Source: Prevotella sp.
GTDB lineage: Bacteria > Bacteroidota > Bacteroidia > Bacteroidales > Bacteroidaceae
Length of the DNA: 42,528 nt
Direction of reading: 5' to 3'
Assembly (NCBI GenBank): GCA_024684515.1
Contig: JAIKWS010000061.1
Location: 1 to 42,528, forward strand
Shown here: one piece after another, positions 7,500-15,587 of the stretch
Numbering within the stretch: position 1 is the stretch's first letter
Layout of the letters: the number at the start of each line of letters is the position of its first letter
Position numbers and translations under genes: made by a program
Notes under the pieces: generated by a model
The model's input: the letters and a program-made list of their open reading frames with translations, nothing else
What the model was told of the DNA's origin: nothing
Databases searched by the model: none

Positions 7500-10358
7500 A
7501 TGAGTAACGACTATATTGAGATCAAAGGTGCACGTGTCAACAATCTGAAGAATGTTGACGTGCGTCTGCCACAGGGTAAGTTCATCGTCATAGCGGGTGT
7601 GTCGGGATCCGGAAAGTCTTCACTGGCTTTCGACACTCTCTATGCCGAGGGACAACGTCGCTATGTGGAGAGTCTCAGCAGTTATGCCCGTCAGTTTCTG
7701 GGGCGGATGAACAAGCCGGAGTGCGACTTCATTCGTGGTATACCGCCAGCTATTGCAATTGAACAGAAAGTGATAGCTCGCAATCCACGAAGCACAGTAG
7801 GCACTTCTACTGAAATCTACGAATATCTGCGTCTGCTCTTTGCCCGCATTGGCCACACTTATTCTCCTGTTTCCGGACAGGAAGTGAAGAAGCATTCCAC
7901 AGAGGATGTCGTACAGAAAATGCTCGAGTTTTCAAAAGGTACTAAATTCGTGCTGATGTCACCGTTGATAGTACCCGCGGAACGTACTGCAGAACAACAG
8001 CTGAAAGCATGTCTGCTGCAAGGCTATAGCAGGATCTTCTCTTCTGAGTTTGTAGGAAATGGTGGCGACGGCTTTATGCGGATAGACGAATGGCTTGAGA
8101 CAGCTGCCAAGGCACAGTCATCAGCAAATGCCAGTATATACCTCGTCATAGACCGTCTGTCGGCAGATGATGCCAAAGATGCTATCGCACGTCTGGTCGA
8201 TTCCGCAGAAACAGCTTTCTATGAGGGAAATGGCGAGCTGAGGATGATGGTCATGCCTTCCGGCCTTTCTTATGATTTCTCCATACGATTTGAAGCTGAT
8301 GGCATAGTTTTCGAAGAGCCTACAGACCAGACTTTTTCTTTCAACTCTCCTATAGGTGCTTGTCCTGAATGTCAGGGATTTGGAAAGATTATTGGCATTG
8401 ACGAGCATCTCGTCATTCCCAACACATCGCTATCTGTTTATGATGGATGTGTGGTTCCCTGGCACGGGGAGAAAATGAGTGAGTGGAAGAACTGGTTTAT
8501 TCAGCATGCATCCAACGACGATTTCCCCATCTTTGAACCCTACTATGCGCTTACACAGCAGCAGAAGGACTGGCTATGGCATGGACTGCCCTCCGATTGT
8601 AAGGCTAAGGAGAAGCCATGTATAGACAGTTTTTTCCAGATGGTGAAAGAGAATCAGTATAAGATCCAGTATCGTGTGATGATGAGTAGATATAGGGGCA
8701 AGACCACTTGTCCCGTCTGTCATGGAACACGTCTGAAGCCAGAGGCTGATTATGTGAAGATTTCCGGAAGAAGCATTACCGACCTTGTGCAGATGCCCGT
8801 TTCGAGGTTGAAGGAGTGGTTTGGGCAGCTTCAGCTTTCCGAGCATGATGCTAGTGTGGCACGTCGTTTGTTGGTTGAAATTACCAGTCGATTGCAGTTC
8901 CTAATCGATGTGGGACTAGGATATCTTACGTTAAACCGACTTTCCAATAGCCTGTCGGGGGGTGAAAGCCAGCGAATCAATCTTTGCACCTCACTAGGAA
9001 GCAGTCTTGTCGGTTCTCTCTATATCCTCGATGAGCCAAGTATTGGCCTGCATTCTCGTGATACCGATCGTCTCATAAAAGTGCTTAAGGAATTGCAGCA
9101 TTTGGGAAATACCGTCGTCGTTGTTGAGCACGATGAAGAAATCATGCGTGCAGCTGATTACATTATCGATGTAGGACCTGATGCCGGCCGTCTGGGTGGG
9201 GAGATCGTATATGAAGGTCCTGCTTCTGATATCAATAAGGATTCCATAAAGAAATATCCTCGTAGTTATACAGTCAAGTATCTGTTGCATCAGCTAGAAC
9301 TGCCTACTCCTGCAAGTCGTCGTCCCTGGAACCGCTATATTGAAGTGAAAGGAGCCAGGATGAACAATCTTAGAGGCATTGACGTTAAGATCCCACTCAA
9401 CGTGATGACGGTGGTAACAGGCGTCTCCGGTTCAGGGAAGTCAAGCCTGATCAAGGGAATCCTGTATCCTGCACTGAAACGTTATATAGGAGATGTGGCT
9501 GATCTTCCTGGCGAGTACAGTGGGCTTGCTGGCGATGTTGATGCTATTCAACATATAGAGTTTGTAGACCAGAATCCCATTGGCAAGAGCTCTCGTTCTA
9601 ACCCGGCAACCTATGTCAAGGCCTACGATGCTATTCGTGATCTGTTTGCGGAACAGCCATTGGCTCAGCAGATGGGCTTCACTTCACAGTTCTTCTCGTT
9701 CAATGCCGATGGCGGAAGATGCGACGAATGTAAAGGTGCAGGCACCATAACAGTGGAAATGCAGTTCATGGCAGATCTGGTGCTAGAGTGCGAGGCTTGT
9801 CATGGACATCGGTTCAAGAACGACATTCTTGATGTGCGCTATCAGGGGAAGAACATTGACGATGTCCTGAATATGACTATCAGCGAGGCTATTGAGTTCT
9901 TCTCTGAGAATTCATCCTCAGCATCACAAAAATCCAGCCTTACCAGTCAAATTGTGAAACGGCTACAGACGCTGGAAGACGTGGGACTTGGCTATATAAG
10001 GCTAGGACAGAGTTCTTCTACTCTGTCTGGTGGTGAGAATCAACGTGTAAAACTGGCATATTTCATAGGGCAAGAACGACAGGAACCTTCTCTGTTTATC
10101 TTCGACGAGCCTACGACAGGACTTCACTTCCATGATATACGTCGTCTGCTGACGTCTATGAATGCCCTGATTGAACGGGGACATACCATTGTCATCATTG
10201 AGCATAACCTCGATGTCGTACGTCAGGCTGACTATATCATCGACCTAGGACCCGATGGTGGAGATAAAGGTGGTGCCCTCGTCTGTGCCGGAACTCCAGA
10301 AGAGGTGGCTCAGTGTGCTGACAGCATTACAGGACAATACTTAAAACCAAAGCTATGA
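7500..10358 (+). CDS. uvrA: UvrA-family excision repair ATPase, variant zinc module 1
   Basis: The 952-residue protein has the tandem ABC layout of UvrA, which senses damaged DNA and loads UvrB. Walker A GVSGSGKSS is at residues 33-41, and a second one is near 640 (GVSGSGKSS). Both signature motifs are present (LSGGESQR near 490, LSGGENQR near 850), with DEPSIGLH and DEPTTGLH Walker B/D-loop segments. The UvrB-binding region (about 130-240) is present, unlike the short UvrA2 class. CxxC pairs occur at about 287-290, 405 (CPVCHG), 740 (CDECKG) and 762 (CEACHG). Odd: the first Cys pair of zinc module 1, expected near residue 263, reads FEADGIVF with no cysteine. This may be a paralog rather than the main UvrA. 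It abuts pepD and overlaps cdd by ATGA. Confidence 0.88.
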   Translation: MSNDYIEIKGARVNNLKNVDVRLPQGKFIVIAGVSGSGKSSLAFDTLYAEGQRRYVESLSSYARQFLGRMNKPECDFIRGIPPAIAIEQKVIARNPRSTVGTSTEIYEYLRLLFARIGHTYSPVSGQEVKKHSTEDVVQKMLEFSKGTKFVLMSPLIVPAERTAEQQLKACLLQGYSRIFSSEFVGNGGDGFMRIDEWLETAAKAQSSANASIYLVIDRLSADDAKDAIARLVDSAETAFYEGNGELRMMVMPSGLSYDFSIRFEADGIVFEEPTDQTFSFNSPIGACPECQGFGKIIGIDEHLVIPNTSLSVYDGCVVPWHGEKMSEWKNWFIQHASNDDFPIFEPYYALTQQQKDWLWHGLPSDCKAKEKPCIDSFFQMVKENQYKIQYRVMMSRYRGKTTCPVCHGTRLKPEADYVKISGRSITDLVQMPVSRLKEWFGQLQLSEHDASVARRLLVEITSRLQFLIDVGLGYLTLNRLSNSLSGGESQRINLCTSLGSSLVGSLYILDEPSIGLHSRDTDRLIKVLKELQHLGNTVVVVEHDEEIMRAADYIIDVGPDAGRLGGEIVYEGPASDINKDSIKKYPRSYTVKYLLHQLELPTPASRRPWNRYIEVKGARMNNLRGIDVKIPLNVMTVVTGVSGSGKSSLIKGILYPALKRYIGDVADLPGEYSGLAGDVDAIQHIEFVDQNPIGKSSRSNPATYVKAYDAIRDLFAEQPLAQQMGFTSQFFSFNADGGRCDECKGAGTITVEMQFMADLVLECEACHGHRFKNDILDVRYQGKNIDDVLNMTISEAIEFFSENSSSASQKSSLTSQIVKRLQTLEDVGLGYIRLGQSSSTLSGGENQRVKLAYFIGQERQEPSLFIFDEPTTGLHFHDIRRLLTSMNALIERGHTIVIIEHNLDVVRQADYIIDLGPDGGDKGGALVCAGTPEEVAQCADSITGQYLKPKL

Positions 10359-10828
10359 AACAATTGGACATTCACCCGATTATCTGCGAATGCCAGATAG
10401 AGGAACTCACTACTGCCGAGCAGCAACTACTGTCAAGGGCAATAGAAGCAACAGACAACTCCTATGCCAGATACTCGCATTTTCATGTCGGGGCTGCGTT
10501 GCTACTGGCTAACGGAGTGACATTGCCAGGCTGTAATCAGGAGAATGCAGCCTTTCCTGCTGGTCTCTGTGCTGAACGCAGTGCCCTCTTTGCTGCTGGT
10601 GCTCAGTATCCTGACGTGGCACCTAAGATGCTGGCTATAGCAGCTCGCGATACTACAGGAGAGCTGACTGACGAGCCGGTGTCACCGTGTGGCACTTGCA
10701 GGCAGGTCATTATCGAGACAGAGACTCGCTATGGGACACCCTTGCGAATTCTGCTCTATGGCAAGAAGCGAGTGTTTGTCATGGATGGCATCCGCCAACT
10801 CATGCCTCTGTCGTTCTCAGAGTTCTAA
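10355..10828 (+). CDS. cdd: Cytidine deaminase
   Basis: The 157-residue protein is a homotetramer-type cytidine deaminase converting cytidine/deoxycytidine to uridine/deoxyuridine in pyrimidine salvage. Zinc and catalytic motifs are intact: CAE at 72-74 (Cys72 ligand, Glu74 proton shuttle) and PCGTCRQ with Cys112 and Cys115. The substrate motif NQENAAFPAG precedes them. Its start overlaps the uvrA stop by four bases. Its last 12 bases overlap the 3' end of the oppositely oriented hydrolase gene, so no terminator fits between them. Confidence 0.93.
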   Translation: MKQLDIHPIICECQIEELTTAEQQLLSRAIEATDNSYARYSHFHVGAALLLANGVTLPGCNQENAAFPAGLCAERSALFAAGAQYPDVAPKMLAIAARDTTGELTDEPVSPCGTCRQVIIETETRYGTPLRILLYGKKRVFVMDGIRQLMPLSFSEF

Positions 10829-11578
10829 CACCTGTCCGTCGAAGGCTAGTTCTACTCCTGGCGGGAGATGTTTGTTTGCTTCTTCGTGAAGTCCGATGTC
10901 GTGGCAGACATGAGTGATTAATGTGTGCGTGGCTCCCAGACGTCGTGAAAAAGCAATGGCATCGTCCACTAATTGGTGACTGTGGTGCTGACGTTCAAAG
11001 CGAAGAGCATTGACTACCAAGGTGTCTACTCCTGATAACAGTGGTAGCTGATTGTCATCAATGGTTTTCATGTCAGTGACATAGGCAAAGTTCCCAAAGC
11101 GATAGCCCAGAATAGGCAGCTGACCATGCATAATACGGATGGGTAGAATATCAATATCGCCTATAGTCATTTGCTGTCCAGCGTGTATTTCGTGCAAGCC
11201 AATGGCAGGAACTCCTGGATAGCGATGTTCCGCAAAGCAGTAGGGAAGCATTTCCAGCATGCTTTTACGTGCAATAGGGTCGGCATATACATTGATTTCG
11301 CCAAACTGGCAATAAGGCCTGATATCGTCCATACCACCCACGTGGTCATAATGTGAGTGGGTGACTAGTATACCGTCAATCTTCCTGAAAGGCTGTGGCA
11401 ATATCTGCTGTCGGAAATCAGGACCACAATCAACCAAAAGCCGTGTCGTTTCCGTCTCAACAAGTATTGAGCATCGCAATCGCTTGTCCTTAGGATTGCT
11501 ACTCTGACATACAGGGCACTGACAACCGATGACGGGTACGCCACACGATGTTCCAGATCCAAGAATCGTTATCCTCAT
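10817..11578 (-). CDS. PhnP-like MBL-fold metallo-hydrolase
   Basis: The 253-residue protein has the metallo-beta-lactamase fold with the metal motif HSHYDH at residues 74-79, LLVDCGPDF at 48-56, and later His/Asp ligands (IMHGQ near 158, DTLVV, ITHVCHD near 230). The opening GSGTSCGVPVIGCQCPVC with closely spaced cysteines is typical of PhnP-type phosphodiesterases, which cleave cyclic ribose phosphates. No phn genes are near, so the substrate is unknown here; the family also includes RNase Z-like and lipoate-pathway relatives. It is the last gene of a three-gene operon after murB (16-base gap). Confidence 0.8.
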   Translation of the reverse strand: MRITILGSGTSCGVPVIGCQCPVCQSSNPKDKRLRCSILVETETTRLLVDCGPDFRQQILPQPFRKIDGILVTHSHYDHVGGMDDIRPYCQFGEINVYADPIARKSMLEMLPYCFAEHRYPGVPAIGLHEIHAGQQMTIGDIDILPIRIMHGQLPILGYRFGNFAYVTDMKTIDDNQLPLLSGVDTLVVNALRFERQHHSHQLVDDAIAFSRRLGATHTLITHVCHDIGLHEEANKHLPPGVELAFDGQVLEL

Positions 11579-11594
11579 AGTTCTTGCGTCAAAG

Positions 11595-12614
11595 CTAAAT
11601 AATATTCACTTCAGGCTTCAGGTCTATGCCAAATGTACGTCTCACATCATCCTGTATAGCCTTGCAGAGCACAACTATATCATTGCCAGTTGCTCCGCCC
11701 AAATTCACCAGTACCAAAGCCTGCTTTTCATAGACTGCCGCACGACCCATCCGACGTCCTTTCCATCCGCATTGGTCTATCAGCCATCCTGCAGGAATCT
11801 TTTCCTCTTGGTCGTTGATCCTATAATGGGGCATCTGTGGATATCGGGTAGCGAGTTCTTCGAATTTCTCCCTGCTAACTATGGGATTCATGAAGAAGCT
11901 GCCGGCATTACCCAGTTCCTTTGGTTCTGGCAATTTGGCATGTCGGATATCGATAATCACATCTCGCAACTGCTGTGGGGTGGGGGTGCTGATGCCCTTT
12001 CTGGCCAGCTCTGTGGTTATGTTTCCATAATTCAGATTCATCCTGGCATTTTTTTTCAGACAGTAACTGACATGCGTAATGAGATATTTGTTTCGCCATT
12101 CATGTTTGAACAAGCTGTCACGATAGCCGTAGTGACAGGCAGCGGCTGGTATGGTCGTTAATTGTCCTGTCGCTATTTCCACAGCTTTTATCTGATAGAC
12201 GAACATTCCGGCTTCTGCTCCGTAAGCACCGATATTCTGTACAGCTGAAGCACCCACATCGCCTGGTATCAGCGATAGATTGACCAAGTCACCATACCCC
12301 ATATTTACTGTCCATGCTACTAGGTCGTCCCAGCATTCCCCACTGCCGCTGTTTACGATTGTCGCTTCTTCCAGGGGTGTTTCCACAGTGCTCATTCCCT
12401 TGATGGCTGAATGTACCACGATACCCTCATAGTCGTGCGTCAACAGCAGATTGCTGCCTGCCCCAATCATCATATAGGGCTGTTGGGCACCACGCAATAT
12501 ACTAGCCACACTGACGGCCTCGACTGTAGAGGAATATTCCAGAAAGCGTGAACAACTGACAGTGATGCCAAACGTGTTATGGCTGAGAAGATTGTAATTC
12601 CGTATATCTCGCAT
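11595..12614 (-). CDS. murB: UDP-N-acetylenolpyruvoylglucosamine reductase
   Basis: The 339-residue flavoprotein reduces UDP-GlcNAc-enolpyruvate to UDP-MurNAc in cytoplasmic peptidoglycan synthesis. FAD-binding motifs GAGSN (51-55) and IPGDVGASAVQNIGAYG (116-132) are clear. The catalytic serine is Ser239 in GNAGSFFMNP. The YGYRDS segment (162-167) marks the longer type I enzyme. It lies 9 bases after the DUF4348-like gene and 16 bases before the hydrolase gene. Its start ATG at 12614 is preceded by a short gap with no separate promoter, so it is co-transcribed. Confidence 0.93.
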   Translation of the reverse strand: MRDIRNYNLLSHNTFGITVSCSRFLEYSSTVEAVSVASILRGAQQPYMMIGAGSNLLLTHDYEGIVVHSAIKGMSTVETPLEEATIVNSGSGECWDDLVAWTVNMGYGDLVNLSLIPGDVGASAVQNIGAYGAEAGMFVYQIKAVEIATGQLTTIPAAACHYGYRDSLFKHEWRNKYLITHVSYCLKKNARMNLNYGNITTELARKGISTPTPQQLRDVIIDIRHAKLPEPKELGNAGSFFMNPIVSREKFEELATRYPQMPHYRINDQEEKIPAGWLIDQCGWKGRRMGRAAVYEKQALVLVNLGGATGNDIVVLCKAIQDDVRRTFGIDLKPEVNII

Positions 12615-12623
12615 AGATGCCGT

Positions 12624-13436
12624 TTATTGAGCCAGTTTGCTGAGTTTCCACTTGTCATGCACCCTATTGAAGGTTAGCTCTGTTTCCATTCCGTTGGCGA
12701 TGCCACAAATAATGAACAGCTTTTCTTTCGACTGAGCATTCTGCCTGCCATAGACAATATTGTAGATACTGTCTTGCGGTAGTACTGGTGCGAAAGCCCC
12801 CCATGAGTCTGGAGTGATAAAACCCTCCATCCGTGAAAAATCGTCTTCGGGGTCGGGACCCGTGAAAGTGATTTCGTCGCTTAGGCTCTGCTGCTGAAAT
12901 ACCGAGTCGCGTGCAAACTGATGGTAGAATTTCAGGAATGATGCGTTAGGATTGTTGTCCAGCATTTGGTGTTGTATACCAGACAGTTGCCATCTACCCT
13001 CATTACGGGCAAAAAAATATTGGCAAATAGAATCGCTGCTCAGGAATATTTTTTCCAGAATAACTTTGTCGACTGTAGTGTCGTTTTCAAGTTCTCGCTG
13101 TTCTGGAGAGTCAAAGATGAGCGTATACTCTCCGGCATTCATAAAAAAGGGCTCCATCTTCCATTGTTGCTCGTCAACGATTTTCGTTTGTCGTCCGTTC
13201 TTTTCTTCCAATGGAAAGGCGATACGTCTACGCTGCAACTCCTCATTGCTAGCGAAATAGTAAACGAAGTCGTCGAACAGTTCGTCGGCAGCCTTTGGTA
13301 GATCGTCATGCTCGAATCGTTCTGGCAAGGGCTGCTGTTCTAGCTCTTCGCTAGCTGTTGCTTCCTTGTTCTTGCCCCCTGTGCATCCCATTGTCAGCAC
13401 CATGAAAAGTGCAAGCGGATAATATAACCGTTTCAT
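12624..13436 (-). CDS. DUF4348-like lipoprotein
   Basis: Taken from the ATG at 13436, the protein has 270 residues with a lipoprotein signal peptide, MKRLYYPLALFMVLTMGC (lipobox TMGC, Cys18). The segment DELFDDFVYYFASNEELQRRRIAFPL resembles the Bacteroidota DUF4348 family, whose role is unknown; the fold is probably a small periplasmic domain. An upstream in-frame start at 13484 is rejected because it lies inside the -33 box of a perfect promoter and would give a non-secreted N-terminus. It leads the operon containing murB, so an envelope role is possible but not shown. Confidence 0.75.
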   Translation of the reverse strand: MKRLYYPLALFMVLTMGCTGGKNKEATASEELEQQPLPERFEHDDLPKAADELFDDFVYYFASNEELQRRRIAFPLEEKNGRQTKIVDEQQWKMEPFFMNAGEYTLIFDSPEQRELENDTTVDKVILEKIFLSSDSICQYFFARNEGRWQLSGIQHQMLDNNPNASFLKFYHQFARDSVFQQQSLSDEITFTGPDPEDDFSRMEGFITPDSWGAFAPVLPQDSIYNIVYGRQNAQSKEKLFIICGIANGMETELTFNRVHDKWKLSKLAQ

Positions 13437-13456
13437 CAGTATTGCAATTTGACATG

Positions 13457-13487
13457 CAAAATTACAAAATAATTCTACAATCACAAA
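13457..13487 (-). promoter_or_regulatory. Promoter of DUF4348-murB-hydrolase operon
   Basis: On the minus strand, TTTG (13487-13484), 19 bases, then TAATTTTG (13464-13457): a perfect Bacteroidota promoter. The transcript should start near 13452, about 15 bases before the ATG at 13436. This fixes the start codon of the first gene. Confidence 0.8.
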
Positions 13488-13505
13488 AAAAAATCAGTCA
13501 AAAAC

Positions 13506-13536
13506 TTGTGAGAACGGAATAATTTGTATACCTTTG
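13506..13536 (+). promoter_or_regulatory. Promoter of tRNA-Arg/tRNA-Val
   Basis: TTG at 13506-13508, 20 bases, then TACCTTTG at 13529-13536. It lies 31 bases before the tRNA-Arg and is back to back with the murB-operon promoter. Confidence 0.7.
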
Positions 13537-13567
13537 CATCCGCTTAGCTGAACAAGCAGAGGATAAA

Positions 13568-13641
13568 GGACCCGTAGCTTAGCTGAATAGAGCGTCAGAT
13601 TCCGGTTCTGAAGGTCAAGGGTTTGAATCCCTTCGGGTTCA
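13568..13641 (+). tRNA. tRNA-Arg (anticodon CCG)
   Basis: A 74-nt cloverleaf: acceptor GGACCCG/CGGGTTC (one G-U), anticodon loop TTCCGGT with CCG reading codon CGG, T stem AAGGG/CCCTT, discriminator A, no encoded CCA. Odd: the D loop reads AGCTGAATA (A where G19 is expected) and the T loop reads TTTGAAT (T where C56 is expected). The near-invariant G19-C56 tertiary pair therefore looks replaced by A19-U56. Confidence 0.93.
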
Positions 13642-13652
13642 CAGCGAGTAAT

Positions 13653-13727
13653 AGGAGCATAGCTCAGTTGGTTTAGAGCGCTTCAGTCACATTGAAGAGG
13701 TCTTGGGTTCGAGTCCCAATGTTCCTA
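13653..13727 (+). tRNA. tRNA-Val (anticodon CAC)
   Basis: A 75-nt cloverleaf 11 bases after tRNA-Arg: acceptor AGGAGCA/TGTTCCT, anticodon stem CTTCA/TGAAG with loop GTCACAT, so CAC reading GTG. D loop and T loop (TTCGAGT) are normal, discriminator A, no encoded CCA. It shares the transcript with tRNA-Arg and ends at the hairpin that follows. Confidence 0.93.
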
Positions 13728-13739
13728 CCTTCTGAGAAG

Positions 13740-13771
13740 ATGGATATACTAAAAGGTATATCCATTTTTTT
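13740..13771 (+). terminator. Terminator of the tRNA pair
   Basis: A perfect 10-bp stem (ATGGATATAC/GTATATCCAT) with a 6-base loop is followed by seven Ts at 13765-13771. It is a textbook intrinsic terminator 12 bases after tRNA-Val. Confidence 0.85.
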
Positions 13772-13843
13772 GTGTGTTCGCAAAGTATGGGCATACACGC
13801 AAATGGGTGAAAGTCCCTGATACCACCCGACAGCAGCTGTCGT
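13772..13843 (+). mobile_element. Probable 5' remnant of a group II intron
   Basis: Directly after the T run of the tRNA terminator the sequence reads GTGTG (13772), matching the group II intron 5' start (GTGYG). GGGTGAAAGTCCC follows at 13805-13817, a highly characteristic domain I segment at the usual offset of about 35 bases. Only about 70 bases remain before the 3' end of the oppositely oriented TPR gene; no reverse transcriptase or domain V is present here. Class C introns are known to insert just after terminator hairpins, which fits. The downstream CGACAG-CAG-CTGTCG hairpin (13828-13842) may belong to it. Confidence 0.5.
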
Positions 13844-14524
13844 TCATTTTTCCACCTCGACACCCATGTCCTTGAGTTTCCGACTTAATGCATATGCTTC
13901 CTCATCACGTTTCAGTAACGTTAGTATATAGTGTTTTGCCAGCAAGAACTCAATGTTTGCAGGCTTCAGACAGAGTGCTTTGTCTATGTCGTAAAGGGCG
14001 ACCTCATACTGCTGTTGTCTACGTTCTATGTCGGCCCTGGCAGCATAAGCCACAGCAGAGTCGGGATGAATGTCTATCAAAATGTTAAGCTGATCGATAG
14101 CTTCGTTGAACTTGCCCATGGTCTGAAGCGTGAGTGCCAGCGACAGACGGGCATTGAAATGACGAGGTACGCTTCTGAGCACGTTTATATAGTCAGCACG
14201 TGCCATATCGTAACGACGTAGCCGGTTGTTGACATATGCTCGGAAGAAATGGGCCGCAATATTGCTCGTGTCAATCTGCAGCACACGTCCGTACTCCTCT
14301 ACAGCATACTCCCACTGGCTGAGTTCAATATTGACAGCTGCCTTTCTCAATCGCAGGTCAACGGATTGTGGCTGTTGCTCAATTAGCTTGTTTAGATGTT
14401 GTAAAGAGTCACGCCATTCCTTGTTTGTCTGGGCTCCTGCTATTGACGACGAGAGGAACAGAAAGGCAAGACCAAATAGCCGCCACCTGTTCCCATTAGT
14501 CGTTAACCATGTACCACGTGTCAT
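13844..14524 (-). CDS. Secreted TPR protein, end of leu operon
   Basis: The 226-residue protein has an N-terminal signal peptide (hydrophobic segment about 14-30, likely cut after SIAGA) followed by about five tetratricopeptide repeats. Visible repeat units include WEYAVEEYGRVLQIDTSNIAA, YDMARADYINVLRSVPRHFNA and FNEAIDQLNILIDIHPDSAVA. TPR domains mediate protein contacts; no enzymatic motif is seen. Its ATG overlaps the leuB stop by one base (TAATG), so it is probably translated with the leucine genes, though a link to leucine synthesis is not evident. Location is probably periplasmic. Confidence 0.8.
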   Translation of the reverse strand: MTRGTWLTTNGNRWRLFGLAFLFLSSSIAGAQTNKEWRDSLQHLNKLIEQQPQSVDLRLRKAAVNIELSQWEYAVEEYGRVLQIDTSNIAAHFFRAYVNNRLRRYDMARADYINVLRSVPRHFNARLSLALTLQTMGKFNEAIDQLNILIDIHPDSAVAYAARADIERRQQQYEVALYDIDKALCLKPANIEFLLAKHYILTLLKRDEEAYALSRKLKDMGVEVEK

Positions 14525-15585
14525 TACTCGTTCTTCACGTAATCAGCAATCCACTGTCCCACTTCATCTGTACCATAGTGCTTCCCACCTTCCACCTGAA
14601 TCTCTGGTGTGCGCACATTGGCACTGAGCGATGCATCCACAGCCCGACGGATAAGCGTTCCCTCTTCCATCAAATGGAAATGTTCGAGCATCATGGCTGC
14701 TGACAGTATCTGAGCTATAGGGTTGGCAATGTTCTGTCCAGCTGCCTGTGGCCACGAACCATGTACGGGTTCGAAAAGTGGTGTATGCAGTCCGAGGCTT
14801 GCCGATGGCTGTAGTCCCATAGAGCCTGTGATGCATGATGTCTCGTCGGTGAGAATATCGCCAAAAGTATTTTCCGTGACGATAACGTCGAAGAATCGTG
14901 GCTCTGTCAGCACCCGCATCGAGGCATTGTCGATGAACATATAGTCAGTGGTCACATCAGGATATTGCAGCTCCATCTCCTTGGATATCTGTCGCCATAG
15001 ACGTGACGATGCCAGCACATTGGCCTTGTCGACTACCGTCAGATGCTTTCTGCGTTTCTGGGCATACTCGAAGGCCACCTTCAAGATCCGCTCTATCTCA
15101 GGACGAGTATAGATATCGGTATCGTAGGCCTTGTCGTTGTCCTGATACTTATCACCGAAATACATGCCGCCCGTCAACTCACGTATGACGATGAAATCTG
15201 CTCCACGAAGCAGATCCTCTTTCAGTGGTGACTTATGCAGCAGGCAGTCGAACGTAGCCACAGGTCGTATGTTGGCAAAGAGTCCCAGCTGTTTGCGCAT
15301 GGCCAGCAGTCCCTGTTCTGGACGTACGGGAGCAGTGGGGTCATTGTCATATTTCAACGAGCCAACAGCAGCAAAGAGCACTGCGTCAGCCTTCATGCAG
15401 ACGTCATGGGTCTCCTTTGGATAGGGGTCTCCCACCTCATCAATGGCATGGGCACCTGCCAATGCCTCCTGATAGCAAAACTGATGTCCGAACCTGTTGG
15501 CTATGGCATCGAGTGTGGCTAAGGCTTGGTTCATGATCTCAGGGCCTATTCCATCGCCCTTGAGAACAGCAATATTGAGTTTCAT
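14524..15585 (-). CDS. leuB: 3-isopropylmalate dehydrogenase
   Basis: The 353-residue enzyme oxidatively decarboxylates 3-isopropylmalate to 2-oxoisocaproate with NAD+; homologs also act on the analogous methylmalate of the citramalate route. The start [11 protein letters not shown], the substrate Arg motifs around [35 protein letters not shown], the Asp cluster near [23 protein letters not shown] and the NAD loop [18 protein letters not shown] are all intact. Length is normal. It follows the CimA-like gene after 2 bases and overlaps the TPR gene by one. Confidence 0.95.
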   Translation of the reverse strand: MKLNIAVLKGDGIGPEIMNQALATLDAIANRFGHQFCYQEALAGAHAIDEVGDPYPKETHDVCMKADAVLFAAVGSLKYDNDPTAPVRPEQGLLAMRKQLGLFANIRPVATFDCLLHKSPLKEDLLRGADFIVIRELTGGMYFGDKYQDNDKAYDTDIYTRPEIERILKVAFEYAQKRRKHLTVVDKANVLASSRLWRQISKEMELQYPDVTTDYMFIDNASMRVLTEPRFFDVIVTENTFGDILTDETSCITGSMGLQPSASLGLHTPLFEPVHGSWPQAAGQNIANPIAQILSAAMMLEHFHLMEEGTLIRRAVDASLSANVRTPEIQVEGGKHYGTDEVGQWIADYVKNE

Positions 15586-15587
15586 AC

